The translations under genes and the position numbers were made by a program. This document shows positions 1 to 8,716 of a DNA stretch of 29,513 bases, one piece after another. The DNA is from an uncultured Lachnospiraceae bacterium (GTDB taxonomy: Bacteria > Bacillota > Clostridia > Lachnospirales > Lachnospiraceae), in NCBI GenBank assembly GCA_910585345.1, contig CAJUDS010000025.1:1-29513 (forward strand), written 5' to 3'. Every line of letters begins with the position of its first letter. Within the stretch, counting starts at the first letter, position 1. The notes beneath the pieces were generated by a model. The model had not been told where the DNA came from. It made no database searches and saw only the letters and a list, made by a program, of their open reading frames with translations.

Positions 1-365
1 GCCAGATATTGAATTTTCAAGGTGCATAGCTAAAATCTATGTGCGAAGTTTGAGTCAATTAGTATATATGATGTTACACCCGGAGAAACATATTTTTTGC
101 GGCTGACAGAATATAGTTGGTGATTCGCTTCCCGTAGAAATAACTATTAACAGTATATATCTTGCCCGCAAAGTATAATTTTTTTGGAAATGTTACGCAA
201 GTTAATAAAAACTTGAACTATGAGCATATATAACACTTAGGACAGACCATGAATTGCTTGATTATAGTATCCGTTCATGGTCTGTTTTAGTCCGTTTTTT
301 GGGACACATATTCTGATACCCTTATCTTATTAAAGAAAACCACTTAGAGAAAGGAGCAAAAGGGT
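1..365. other. Intergenic leader, no gene seen
   Basis: This is AT-rich sequence with no convincing reading frame. Its only clear structure is the inverted repeat at 242-285. A strong ribosome binding site (AAAGGAG, ending at 356) sits 9 nt before the ATG at 366. Possible promoter elements around 298-328 (TTGGGA, then TATCTT 18 nt later) match consensus at only 4 of 6 positions each and are not called. Confidence 0.5.
242..296 (+). terminator. Terminator-like inverted repeat
   Basis: ACAGACCATGAA at 242-253 is the exact reverse complement of TTCATGGTCTGT at 274-285. The loop is 20 nt, and T-rich sequence follows (286-289 and 295-300). The long loop makes it weaker than a classic intrinsic terminator. 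It may end transcription entering from the left of the window. Confidence 0.45.
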
Positions 366-977
366 ATGCGGATTATGAGCAGGAATTCATCTATTATGGT
401 GTACCATAGGCCAGAATGCAGGTATGTGGGAAAAATCCAAAAGAAGAATCGGATCAAGATGGATTGGGAGGATGCGGAATGGAAGGGATACCGTCCGTGT
501 AAGTGTTGCGATGGCATTGAATTTCTTTATAAGCTTGAAAAGGAAAAAATAGAGAGGTATATGGAGCAGTCCAATATGAATGTGGACTTGAGGGACAGGA
601 AAATCTATGTTCGGACAGATGTTGGGTGCTGGAAGATCATATACAAGATTCGGGAACAGAGATTTATCCTTCTCCACAGGAACCATGTGAACGGGAGGGT
701 TAGCCTGGAAGATGCTGATAAGGTGCCATTCCACCGTCAAGGTGATATGCCGGAGGCTGGGAGCATCATGAAGTATCTGAAATACATAAAGGAGCATGAT
801 GAATTTAAACAAAATGCACCGAAGGATTACCGTAAATTGCCGCAAAATACGGAACGCCAGAAATTGTATTACAGGACAGCGAAGAAGCAAGAGGAGAAAC
901 GCATCGCCAAAAGGTTGGACAACCTATTTTTGCTGATAGAAAAGCAAGAGGGGATAAAACAGTTGTCCTATCGTTGA
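366..977 (+). CDS. Hypothetical protein with Ada-like Cys cluster
   Basis: This 203-aa protein has no family I can name with certainty. Residues 10-48 carry a pattern of the Ada-type metal-binding kind: YHRPEC (C18), then RYVGKI, an acidic helix, and GYRPCKCC (C45, C47, C48). That suggests a small zinc-binding fold at the N-terminus. The rest is basic and rich in Lys, Arg and Glu, with no membrane segment or signal peptide, which fits a nucleic-acid-associated protein. An AAAGGAG site 9 nt before the ATG supports this start; an in-frame ATG three codons on is possible. It lies upstream of the phosphorothioation-like operon on the same strand but is separated from it by a small gene and a promoter. 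Its link to that operon is only by proximity. Confidence 0.6.
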   Translation: MRIMSRNSSIMVYHRPECRYVGKIQKKNRIKMDWEDAEWKGYRPCKCCDGIEFLYKLEKEKIERYMEQSNMNVDLRDRKIYVRTDVGCWKIIYKIREQRFILLHRNHVNGRVSLEDADKVPFHRQGDMPEAGSIMKYLKYIKEHDEFKQNAPKDYRKLPQNTERQKLYYRTAKKQEEKRIAKRLDNLFLLIEKQEGIKQLSYR

Positions 978-1046
978 CAGGAGATTAAGATTTATCTCAT
1001 GGCATAGGAGATTTCGAACAAAAGATTGGTTACTATGGAGGTAATG

Positions 1047-1217
1047 ATGCAGGAACAGGATAAACGCGCCGTGGAATCTATGTGTAGGTGCGGACTTGAT
1101 ATTGACGGGGTTATTGCCCTTTTTCCTAAGTTTTCTAGGGAGGATATTGTGCTGATATATGAAGCTACAAAAGGAGTGGCTGGCGGAGAAAATTGTATAA
1201 GTATCAACTGTTCATAA
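1047..1217 (+). CDS. Small hypothetical protein, 56 aa
   Basis: The chosen ATG has GGAGG at 1037-1041 with a 5-nt spacer; an ATG directly before it (1044) is too close to that site. The predicted product is 56 aa with two nearby cysteines (MCRCG, residues 12-16). A helix-turn-helix-like stretch follows (GVIALFPKFSREDIVLIYEA). That could be a small DNA- or protein-binding helical domain, but I do not recognise a family. It sits between the 203-aa gene and the operon promoter and could be the second gene of a short leading transcript. The good ribosome binding site is the main argument that it is real. Confidence 0.5.
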   Translation: MQEQDKRAVESMCRCGLDIDGVIALFPKFSREDIVLIYEATKGVAGGENCISINCS

Positions 1218-1250
1218 TTTATGATGTGTTCTGCAATTTTCCCATGGCGG

Positions 1251-1279
1251 GTGACAATGTTCGCCACATGTGGTATAAT
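1251..1279 (+). promoter_or_regulatory. Sigma-A-type extended -10 promoter of the dnd-like operon
   Basis: The -35 element is GTGACA at 1251-1256 (5 of 6), the spacer is exactly 17 nt, and the -10 is a perfect TATAAT at 1274-1279 preceded by TG at 1271-1272. Transcription should start near 1286, about 113 nt before the ATG at 1399. No other promoter of this quality lies between 977 and 1399, so it is the best candidate for the nine-gene operon. It overlaps the start of a possible small reading frame (1244-1402), which argues against that frame being translated from 1244. Confidence 0.7.
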
Positions 1280-1398
1280 ATGTCGAATGATAAATTTTAT
1301 GAGAACTCTGTGGCGTTTCGCGAGAAGGCCGTTGAGGATGCCGTGAGGATTACCAGCAGAAATGGTAATAAGATTGAGTTACGGGAAATGAGGATTCT

Positions 1399-3129
1399 AT
1401 GATTGAAAAAATTTGTCCGATTCATAATGTTCCCGTGTTTGGTGAAAAATGTCCTATGCGGGAGTGCGACGCAAGGCCGATTGTTTCGACTACGGTGTAT
1501 TGGTGCGCTAAATGCCGTATTCCTTCCTTTGAGAAAACCTGTGCTGTGTGTGGAGATGGCTGTGACTACATGACAACAGATGTCAGACCAGTATTTCCGG
1601 AAGAAAAGCTATTATTAGGAATATTATTAGATGAAGATGATCCGCATTCTCTTGAAAATGCCTCCGTATGGAATAGCAGCAGCGGGTATTATGTAGATGG
1701 ACGGAGAGTGGAATTGGCTGTCCAAGAGATTAATGCAATGCCGTTGAATCAGGTAGCAAAGATCAAGAGCAGATACGACAGGGAATATCAGAACATAGAC
1801 AGAACATATTTTGACGGAATGATAGAGCGCTTTATTGAGTGCAATAAGGAAAGATATTTACAGATAACAGATGAGGCCATTAGTTATATCCAGAGTTTTG
1901 AAGACAGATACTCCAAGGAGGAGATGTATATATCTTTCAGCGGAGGTAAGGATTCAACGGTTACATCTGACTTAGTGACCAAAGCGTTTGCATCTAATAA
2001 GATTATACATATATTTGGGGATACCACACTGGAGTTCCCTTTAACATACGATTATCGGGAAAGATTCGCAAAAACACATATGGTGATTAGGGCAAGGAAC
2101 CACGAAAAGAATTTTGAAGATTTGTGTGAACAAATAGGGCCGCCCAGCCGTGTCATGAGATGGTGCTGCACAGTCTTTAAGACGGGAGCCATCACGAAAA
2201 TGTTGTCACAGATTTTTAAGGATAAGACCAATATACTGACTTTTTATGGAATCAGAAAAAGTGAATCTATATCGAGAAGTAAGTACGACAGGGAGAGTGA
2301 AAGCCCCAAAATCACGATGCAGACAGTGGTTTCTCCGATCATAGATTGGATAGACTTTGATGTGTGGCTGTATATATTATCTACGGGAATTGACTTTAAC
2401 GAGGCGTACAAGCTGGGATATTCGAGGGTTGGCTGCTGGTGCTGTCCGAATAATGGCGCATGGTCAGAGTTTTTATCTAAAGTGCATATGTATGATAAAT
2501 CAGAGCATTGGCGCAGCATACTTGTAGATTTTGCGAAGAAAATAGATAAACCTGATCCGGAGGAGTACATAGATTCCGGTAATTGGAAAGCGCGGCAAGG
2601 GGGACAAGGGCTTGAAATAGCGAATACATCTATCATCAAGTTTGAACCATGCGCGACAGAAGATAATGCGTTCAATTATGAATTGCAGAACCTGATTACG
2701 GAAGATTTGTATGAACTGTTCAAGCCGTTTGGATATATCAATAAAGAGTTGGGAAACAAACGCCTGGGTGAAGTGTATGTGATGGACAGGTTGGGAAATG
2801 TTGTATTAGTTCTTCAAGGGCGGATTGGGACAAACCGTTTAAAAGTCACGATAAAGAAAACGAACATTGCCGGCGCAAACAGTTTATTGACGGCAGAGCA
2901 GAAAATCAAGTGTCAGCTTACCAAATATCAGATGTGCCTGGGGTGCAAGGCTTGTACAAGTGTCTGTAAGCATAATGCAATAAGCATTCATATGATTGAT
3001 AATGCGGATGGCGAGCAGACACTGATTTATCGAATAGACGATGACAAATGCCTAAGATGTACCGAGTGTGTGGATCACTTTAATGCGGGCTGTTATATGA
3101 GAAAAGTTTTAACAATCAAGAGGAATTAG
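1399..3129 (+). CDS. dndC: DndC-like PAPS-reductase-family protein with zinc ribbon and ferredoxin domain
   Basis: This 576-aa protein has three visible parts. Residues 1-60 carry CxxC-type pairs (C36/C39, C48/C51) like a zinc ribbon. The central adenine-nucleotide alpha-hydrolase fold of PAPS reductases has the PP-loop SGGKDST at 181-187 and WCCTVFKTG from W255. The C-terminus is a bacterial ferredoxin domain with C513-x2-C516-x2-C519-x3-C523 and C551-x2-C554-x2-C557-x7-C565, enough ligands for two iron-sulfur clusters. DndC proteins activate the DNA backbone and deliver sulfur in phosphorothioation; that role is inferred here from the fold plus the desulfurase and DndD-like neighbours. The ferredoxin-like tail makes it longer than typical DndC. 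It is the first gene of the operon, about 110 nt after a strong promoter. Confidence 0.85.
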   Translation: MIEKICPIHNVPVFGEKCPMRECDARPIVSTTVYWCAKCRIPSFEKTCAVCGDGCDYMTTDVRPVFPEEKLLLGILLDEDDPHSLENASVWNSSSGYYVDGRRVELAVQEINAMPLNQVAKIKSRYDREYQNIDRTYFDGMIERFIECNKERYLQITDEAISYIQSFEDRYSKEEMYISFSGGKDSTVTSDLVTKAFASNKIIHIFGDTTLEFPLTYDYRERFAKTHMVIRARNHEKNFEDLCEQIGPPSRVMRWCCTVFKTGAITKMLSQIFKDKTNILTFYGIRKSESISRSKYDRESESPKITMQTVVSPIIDWIDFDVWLYILSTGIDFNEAYKLGYSRVGCWCCPNNGAWSEFLSKVHMYDKSEHWRSILVDFAKKIDKPDPEEYIDSGNWKARQGGQGLEIANTSIIKFEPCATEDNAFNYELQNLITEDLYELFKPFGYINKELGNKRLGEVYVMDRLGNVVLVLQGRIGTNRLKVTIKKTNIAGANSLLTAEQKIKCQLTKYQMCLGCKACTSVCKHNAISIHMIDNADGEQTLIYRIDDDKCLRCTECVDHFNAGCYMRKVLTIKRN

Positions 3130-3132
3130 AAC

Positions 3133-3975
3133 ATGGCACTCATACGATTAAAAGGACATGAAAAATTTCATCTCCGCGAAGGATGGATTACTAAGGGATT
3201 ATATGGTGTTCAGAAAGACCCCAAAGTGTTTGCCGGAAGTAATGGACCGGATCAATTAGGCGTAGGTACGAACATGGTGAAATCCATCAGATTTTGGATG
3301 TTGGCGATGGGCCTGATTACGGAGAATCAGAAAAATGGTGCGGTCTTGACACCAGTGGGAAATCTGATAGCGACTTACGATGCGTATCTGGAGGACTATT
3401 TTACGCTCTGGTTACTGCACTCATACATTGCAAAAAATGAGAACAGGGCAATAGTATGGTATTTATTCTTTAATAAGTGTGATATCAGCGAATTTACAAA
3501 GGATGAGATATTTGCGGTGATAAAAAAAGAGCTCATTGCATATGCAGGAACGGATGACTTCCCGGAAACTTCATTAAAGGATGATTTGGATGTTTTGCTC
3601 AATATGTATAGTAAGGAAAAGGCGATTGACGATCCAGAGGATAAAAACAGATGCCCGCTGGTCGCATTAAATCTTATCCGGCGAGATAAGGACTCATATA
3701 TAAGGTTACAGCCGGATATGAGGCGTTTTCAAGATGATATATTGCTTTACGAATTGAGCATTGCATTAGAGCATAGCCATTCGGTAAGCATAGAATATAT
3801 AGCAGAATTGGCCGGAAATATTTATCACCTTACGAAAGTGACGGTTAATAATATTTTGGATCGCTTAGACAATGCAGGATATATCACGGTTAATCGAACT
3901 GCAGGCCTGGATGAGATTTATAAGGCTTCTATTGGGATGCCCGTTCAAATTTTACAAGATTACTACACAAGGTAG
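3133..3975 (+). CDS. DUF4007 family protein
   Basis: This 280-aa protein opens with RLKGHEKFHLREGWITKGL, the sequence I associate with the start of DUF4007 (PF13182). The family's function is unknown; as far as I recall it is often found beside PAPS-reductase-like genes. Residues about 205-275 look like a winged helix-turn-helix (SIEYIAELAGNIYHLTKVTV followed by DRLDNAGYITV), so DNA binding is plausible. It starts 3 nt after the dndC-like stop, with AGAGGAA as ribosome binding site, so it is co-translated with that gene. Possible roles are sequence recognition or regulation, in place of the missing DndB. That is inference. Confidence 0.82.
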   Translation: MALIRLKGHEKFHLREGWITKGLYGVQKDPKVFAGSNGPDQLGVGTNMVKSIRFWMLAMGLITENQKNGAVLTPVGNLIATYDAYLEDYFTLWLLHSYIAKNENRAIVWYLFFNKCDISEFTKDEIFAVIKKELIAYAGTDDFPETSLKDDLDVLLNMYSKEKAIDDPEDKNRCPLVALNLIRRDKDSYIRLQPDMRRFQDDILLYELSIALEHSHSVSIEYIAELAGNIYHLTKVTVNNILDRLDNAGYITVNRTAGLDEIYKASIGMPVQILQDYYTR

Positions 3976-3983
3976 GTAGAGGC

Positions 3984-6900
3984 ATGGCGTTAAAAGATTA
4001 TGTAAAATTCAATACAGATTTTAGACATTCTGTAAATCTGTACTTGGATTTGAATAAAATCGAAAAATTAAACAGCTATATCTTCACAAAATCTTCTATT
4101 GATATTCTTGAGCAATATGTGGATTCGGTTATTGATAATAAGCAGCAGTCTACGCTGCTAATAGGGCCATATGGAAAGGGAAAATCACATCTTTTACTTC
4201 TCTTGTTGGCGGCGCTATCCATGCCAAGGTCAAAAGAGAATGACTCTGCGATGAAAAATCTGACAAAAAGAATTGGAAAGGTCAATTCACAGGCTGGTGC
4301 GAAGTTTGGGGAGGTATGTAAGGGCAAGAGGTATCTGCCTGTGTTGATTATGAGTACACAGGGGGATCTCAATCAAGCGTTCCTGATAGGGTTGAATGAA
4401 GCACTAAAGAGAAACAATCTTACGGAACTTGCGCCGGAAACATTTTATACATATGCGGTATCTATGATTACACTGTGGCAGAATGAGTACCCCAAGACAT
4501 ATACGAGATTTCAGGAGTTGTTAAAAGAAAAGAAAAAGTCGGCATTGGATGTATTGTCTGCGCTTAGAAACTGTGATGCAGAAGCGTTGGAAGTGTTTCG
4601 AGAGATATATCCGAAACTGACATCTGGCAGCGTATTCAATCCGTTGGTCGCATCAGAAGTGCTTCCCATGTACAAAAATATTGCGGACAAACTTGTTGAA
4701 GAATACAATTATGCCGGAATTTATATTGTTTTTGATGAGTTCAGCAAATACATTGAGGGGCAGAACAACAAGTCAGCCGGCAACAACATGAAACTGTTGC
4801 AGGATATGTGTGAACTTGCAAACGCATCAAAGTCTTCAAAGATTTTTTTGACGATGGTTGCACATAAGAGTGTTAAGGAATACGGGAAATATCTTTCTGC
4901 AGAAACAATCAATTCATTTACGGGAATAGAGGGCCGGATTAAAGAGGTATTGTTTGTTACATCCTCCAAGAACAACTATGAACTGATTCAGAATGCTATC
5001 CGTAAAGACGATGACTGTTTTTCTGATCCGAATATTTCTATTCATGTGGATGATAATGTAGTTGCTGAGAATTACAGGCTGGCTGCCTTTTCAGAGTTTA
5101 CAAAAAAGGATTTCAAAGAACTTGTGGTAAAGGGCTGTTATCCGTTGAGTCCTACAAGTGCATATCTTTTATTGAATGTAAGTGAGAAAGTTGCTCAGAA
5201 CGAGAGGACTTTATTTACTTTCATCTCAAAAGAAGAACAATATAGTATGGCAAAGGCAGTTAAGACAATGTCTGCTTCAAAGAGGTGGATTATTTCTGCA
5301 GATCTTATTTATGATTACTTTAAGGATTTGTTTAAGAAAGATGTGGCCAATGAATATATTCACAATGAATGGCTGAATGCAGAGTACGCATTAGGCGAAG
5401 TAAGTGACCAGAACCAAGTGAAAATGTTGAAAACGATTGCTGTCATAAACATTGTGAATAAAATGGATGAGATGCCTGCGGACTTCTCAACCTTGCACTT
5501 GGCGGCGGATGTGCCGGATTCCAATGCAACGCTTGAGGAACTTTGTGGCAAAGGCTTGATTTACAAAAAGGGCTCCAATAACTGCTATGTATTCAAGACG
5601 AGAGCAACATCCGAATTAAAATCGGAAATCAAGCGGAGAGTAAAGATTCACGGTGACAGGGCGAATGCAAATCAGGTCTTTGCGGATGTTTCGGATGTAC
5701 AGTATATATTGCCAAAGCATTATAACCTTGAATATGCTATGACACGGTACTTTGTTTATGAATATATGAGTGCGGAAGAATTTCTTGATATTGATAACTT
5801 GGAGGTTCTGCTGGAACAGGAAGCGGTTTGCGATGGGAAAGTGTTAGCTTTGTATTCAAAAAAAGATACTGACTATTCCGCACGGATAGAAAAGAAGCTT
5901 AAATCAGGCAAATGTGAGCGCTTGGTGGTTATTTACTCCACGAAACAAATGTTGCTGGAACCGCAAATCCAGGAATATGAAATAATCCAGGAGTTAAAGA
6001 GAGATAAGCTTTTTTTCGCACAAGAAGAAAATAAAGTTTTACTAAAGGAACTGCCAATTATAGAGGAGGACTTACAGAGAGAAATAGGCGCATATTTGGA
6101 TGTGTGCTTTGATGATGGTGCGGATAAGTATGTTTTTTATTTTACCAGACAGAAACTAAAAGTTGAAAACAGGGTTAGGCTGTCGGATGTCGCTGATTTG
6201 ATTTGCAGCAGTGTATATTCGTATACGATGGCAATTAATAATGAGTTAATCAATAAAGAGAACATCCTGACTGCACCGATTAAAAAAGTACGGAAAACCA
6301 TTATTGAAAAATTGCTGAATGGGGATTCTTTTGAAGAATATTTGTGCGGAACAAGTGCAGAGGCGACCATATATCGAGCATTGTTCGTCGGAACTGGAAT
6401 CAGACAGAACGATTATGCTAAAAATGTTGAAAGAGTTCTAATGGTTTTTGAAAAGTTTATTGTGGGATCATGCGATAAAAAGCAGTTGCTATCCTTGCTG
6501 GTGGACGAATTAACAAGTGTTCCGTTTGGAATGCGCAGAGGGGTAATACCGATTTATCTGGCGTATTCGCTTAGTCTACGCAGGGAAGATATTGTTATTT
6601 ATTTTGATAAAAAAGAAATGCAGCTTAATGCGGACATCATACTCAATATGTGTGAAAGGCCGCAGGAGTATTCTATCTTTATCTCACTTGAAGATGTGAT
6701 GAAGGAAAAATACATAGATGAACTCTGCGCTTTGTACAGGGTGCCAAAGACTGAGAACCTGACGGATTCAAGGCTTCAGAATATTTTGATTGCAATGCAA
6801 AGATGGTTTAGGGCACTACCTCAAGTCACTAAGAATATCAAGCATCAGGAGGAGTACATGGGGAATGCCGAGTTGAGTCGTGCGTTTCCAAGGGTCAGGA

Positions 6901-7556
6901 GTATCCTGCAGAATGTTGAAGCCAATCCATATGAGGCGTTGTTTGTAGAACTTCCGAAAGCATTCTCGGGCGGAGAAGACTTGGAACACATTGCAAAACT
7001 GCTTTCAGAGTTAAAAATGAAACTTGCCGGATATTATGATTGGATGACTCAAAAAGCCGTATCAAAAACAATAGAGATTTTCGATAAAAGCGGAAAAAAG
7101 GATTTGAACCATGCACTGAGAGAGTGGTACGATAAACAGAGTTCCATAGCAAAGCAAGGACTTCATTCCAGCCAAATAACGGGACTGATGAATACAATAG
7201 ATAGGAATAAATTATTTGACGATGGAGAACTTGTGAAGAAAGTAATTCATGCTGTGACAGATATCTATCTCGATTCGTGGAATGATACGTCTATTGAAGA
7301 ATACCTTGATACACTACAGCATGTAAAAGAGCAAATTGAGCGTATGAGTGATGACCACAGTAGCGTTGGAAATTTGGAACTGTCGTTTGTTGGTAAGTCC
7401 GGCAAAACTATCACTCGGTATTATGAACCTATCAGTGAGGGAACAGGGGCAATTCTGAAAAACATATTATCGGATACCTTGGATGATTTCTCGGATTTGT
7501 CCGTGAATGATAAAGTGGCCATTCTGTTAGAGATGATAGAAAAGGAGCTTGGGTAA
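3984..7556 (+). CDS. Large P-loop ATPase, BrxC/PglY-like in layout
   Basis: This 1190-aa protein has an N-terminal AAA-type ATPase domain. Walker A is GPYGKGKSH starting at residue 61, and a Walker B-like YIVFDE lies at 247-252. The length, the P-loop near residue 60 and its GxYGxGKSH form resemble the BrxC/PglY ATPases of BREX systems; this is a resemblance by eye, not an alignment. The remaining roughly 900 residues are mostly helical and charged, with no other motif I recognise and no membrane segment. It starts 8 nt after the DUF4007 stop. Such ATPases are thought to act with modification or restriction partners on DNA. Here it may be the motor linking target sites to modification or interference. 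Confidence 0.75.
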   Translation: MALKDYVKFNTDFRHSVNLYLDLNKIEKLNSYIFTKSSIDILEQYVDSVIDNKQQSTLLIGPYGKGKSHLLLLLLAALSMPRSKENDSAMKNLTKRIGKVNSQAGAKFGEVCKGKRYLPVLIMSTQGDLNQAFLIGLNEALKRNNLTELAPETFYTYAVSMITLWQNEYPKTYTRFQELLKEKKKSALDVLSALRNCDAEALEVFREIYPKLTSGSVFNPLVASEVLPMYKNIADKLVEEYNYAGIYIVFDEFSKYIEGQNNKSAGNNMKLLQDMCELANASKSSKIFLTMVAHKSVKEYGKYLSAETINSFTGIEGRIKEVLFVTSSKNNYELIQNAIRKDDDCFSDPNISIHVDDNVVAENYRLAAFSEFTKKDFKELVVKGCYPLSPTSAYLLLNVSEKVAQNERTLFTFISKEEQYSMAKAVKTMSASKRWIISADLIYDYFKDLFKKDVANEYIHNEWLNAEYALGEVSDQNQVKMLKTIAVINIVNKMDEMPADFSTLHLAADVPDSNATLEELCGKGLIYKKGSNNCYVFKTRATSELKSEIKRRVKIHGDRANANQVFADVSDVQYILPKHYNLEYAMTRYFVYEYMSAEEFLDIDNLEVLLEQEAVCDGKVLALYSKKDTDYSARIEKKLKSGKCERLVVIYSTKQMLLEPQIQEYEIIQELKRDKLFFAQEENKVLLKELPIIEEDLQREIGAYLDVCFDDGADKYVFYFTRQKLKVENRVRLSDVADLICSSVYSYTMAINNELINKENILTAPIKKVRKTIIEKLLNGDSFEEYLCGTSAEATIYRALFVGTGIRQNDYAKNVERVLMVFEKFIVGSCDKKQLLSLLVDELTSVPFGMRRGVIPIYLAYSLSLRREDIVIYFDKKEMQLNADIILNMCERPQEYSIFISLEDVMKEKYIDELCALYRVPKTENLTDSRLQNILIAMQRWFRALPQVTKNIKHQEEYMGNAELSRAFPRVRSILQNVEANPYEALFVELPKAFSGGEDLEHIAKLLSELKMKLAGYYDWMTQKAVSKTIEIFDKSGKKDLNHALREWYDKQSSIAKQGLHSSQITGLMNTIDRNKLFDDGELVKKVIHAVTDIYLDSWNDTSIEEYLDTLQHVKEQIERMSDDHSSVGNLELSFVGKSGKTITRYYEPISEGTGAILKNILSDTLDDFSDLSVNDKVAILLEMIEKELG

Positions 7557-7569
7557 GGAGAAATGCAGG

Positions 7570-8712
7570 ATGATTTATCTCGATAATGCTGCAACAACTT
7601 TTCCGAAATCGGAGGGTGTATATCGTGCATTAGATACTGCGAACAGGGAACTGGCTTTTAATGCCGGGAGAGGTTCTTATTTGAGCGCGAGAAAAGCCAC
7701 AGAGCTGATTGATGTCACTAAGAATCAGATATTGAAGTTGGTAAATGCCCCAGATAATGCCGTAGTAGTTTTCACACCATCGATTACTGTGGCATTGAAT
7801 GAGATTTTACAAGGAATAGAATGTCTGGAGGGCGATAATATATACCTCTCTCCTTATGAGCATAATGCAGTTGCTAGGACAGCGCATTTATTGGAAGTGC
7901 GGAACCGTGTAAATGTAATTGAGATTCCTATTAACGCTGACACATTGGAAATTGACATTGACAAACTAAGGTATATGTTTGCAACACATCCGCCAAAGTG
8001 CGTGTGTTGTACGCATATCAGCAATGTAACGGGGTACATTTTGCCGATTAAAGAGATTTTTGGCGCGGCGGAAAAATATAATGCAGTGACTGTGCTGGAT
8101 ACTGCCCAATCTTTGGGGGTAGAGGCAATATGCAGCCAGGATATTAATATCTCGTTTCTGGCGTTTGCCGGACACAAGGCATTATATGGTCCGATGGGTA
8201 TTGGCGGTTTCGTAGATTTCAAAAAGGGCAAATTGCAGGAAGTAATCGTAGGTGGGACCGGGAGTAATTCTCTTTCATTGGATATGCCCAAAGAAAGCCC
8301 TTACAGATATGAGTCGTCAAGCTGTAATATAGTAGCCGTAGCAGGATTACATACCGCATTGGATGAAGTTGATGTTGAAGAAAATGCAAAAAAAGAAAAA
8401 GAATTATTGGAGTATCTAATAGAGGGGTTAAAGACTATCGACGGTGTGTGTATATATACGACGACTGACTGCAACCATAAAAGCATAGTGTCAATTAACC
8501 TGAGAAATTATAAAGCGGATGAGGTGTCTGAGATTCTTGATCAGGATTTTGACATTGCAGTGAGGGCAGGATATCATTGCGCTCCTTTGATACATAAATG
8601 GATGAAAGATGAAGAATATCACGGAACTGTTAGAATCAGTGTTGGGAAATTCAATCAAAAAAGTGATATAGAGGCTCTTGTGAACGCTATTAAGGAATTG
8701 TGTGAGGATTGA
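7570..8712 (+). CDS. Cysteine desulfurase (DndA-like role)
   Basis: This 380-aa PLP-dependent class V aminotransferase-fold enzyme starts at IYLDNAATTFPK, typical of NifS/IscS/SufS-type desulfurases. The PLP lysine is in FAGHK (K203). The catalytic, persulfide-forming cysteine is C337 in AGYHCAPL, the form seen in SufS/Csd-type enzymes. It would take sulfur from L-cysteine and pass it on, here most likely to the DndC-like protein. The ATG at 7570 has AAGGAG 9 nt upstream; an in-frame TTG at 7549 lies inside the previous gene and is not used. It starts 13 nt after the ATPase stop. A desulfurase inside the operon strongly supports a sulfur-transfer pathway. Confidence 0.92.
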   Translation: MIYLDNAATTFPKSEGVYRALDTANRELAFNAGRGSYLSARKATELIDVTKNQILKLVNAPDNAVVVFTPSITVALNEILQGIECLEGDNIYLSPYEHNAVARTAHLLEVRNRVNVIEIPINADTLEIDIDKLRYMFATHPPKCVCCTHISNVTGYILPIKEIFGAAEKYNAVTVLDTAQSLGVEAICSQDINISFLAFAGHKALYGPMGIGGFVDFKKGKLQEVIVGGTGSNSLSLDMPKESPYRYESSSCNIVAVAGLHTALDEVDVEENAKKEKELLEYLIEGLKTIDGVCIYTTTDCNHKSIVSINLRNYKADEVSEILDQDFDIAVRAGYHCAPLIHKWMKDEEYHGTVRISVGKFNQKSDIEALVNAIKELCED

Positions 8713-8716
8713 CGCC

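Noticed and set aside
1193..1402. 69-codon frame ending in an ATGA overlap with the dndC-like gene
   Set aside because: It starts from TTG or an ATG without a ribosome binding site, and the best promoter of the region lies within it. Kept only as a note under the promoter finding.
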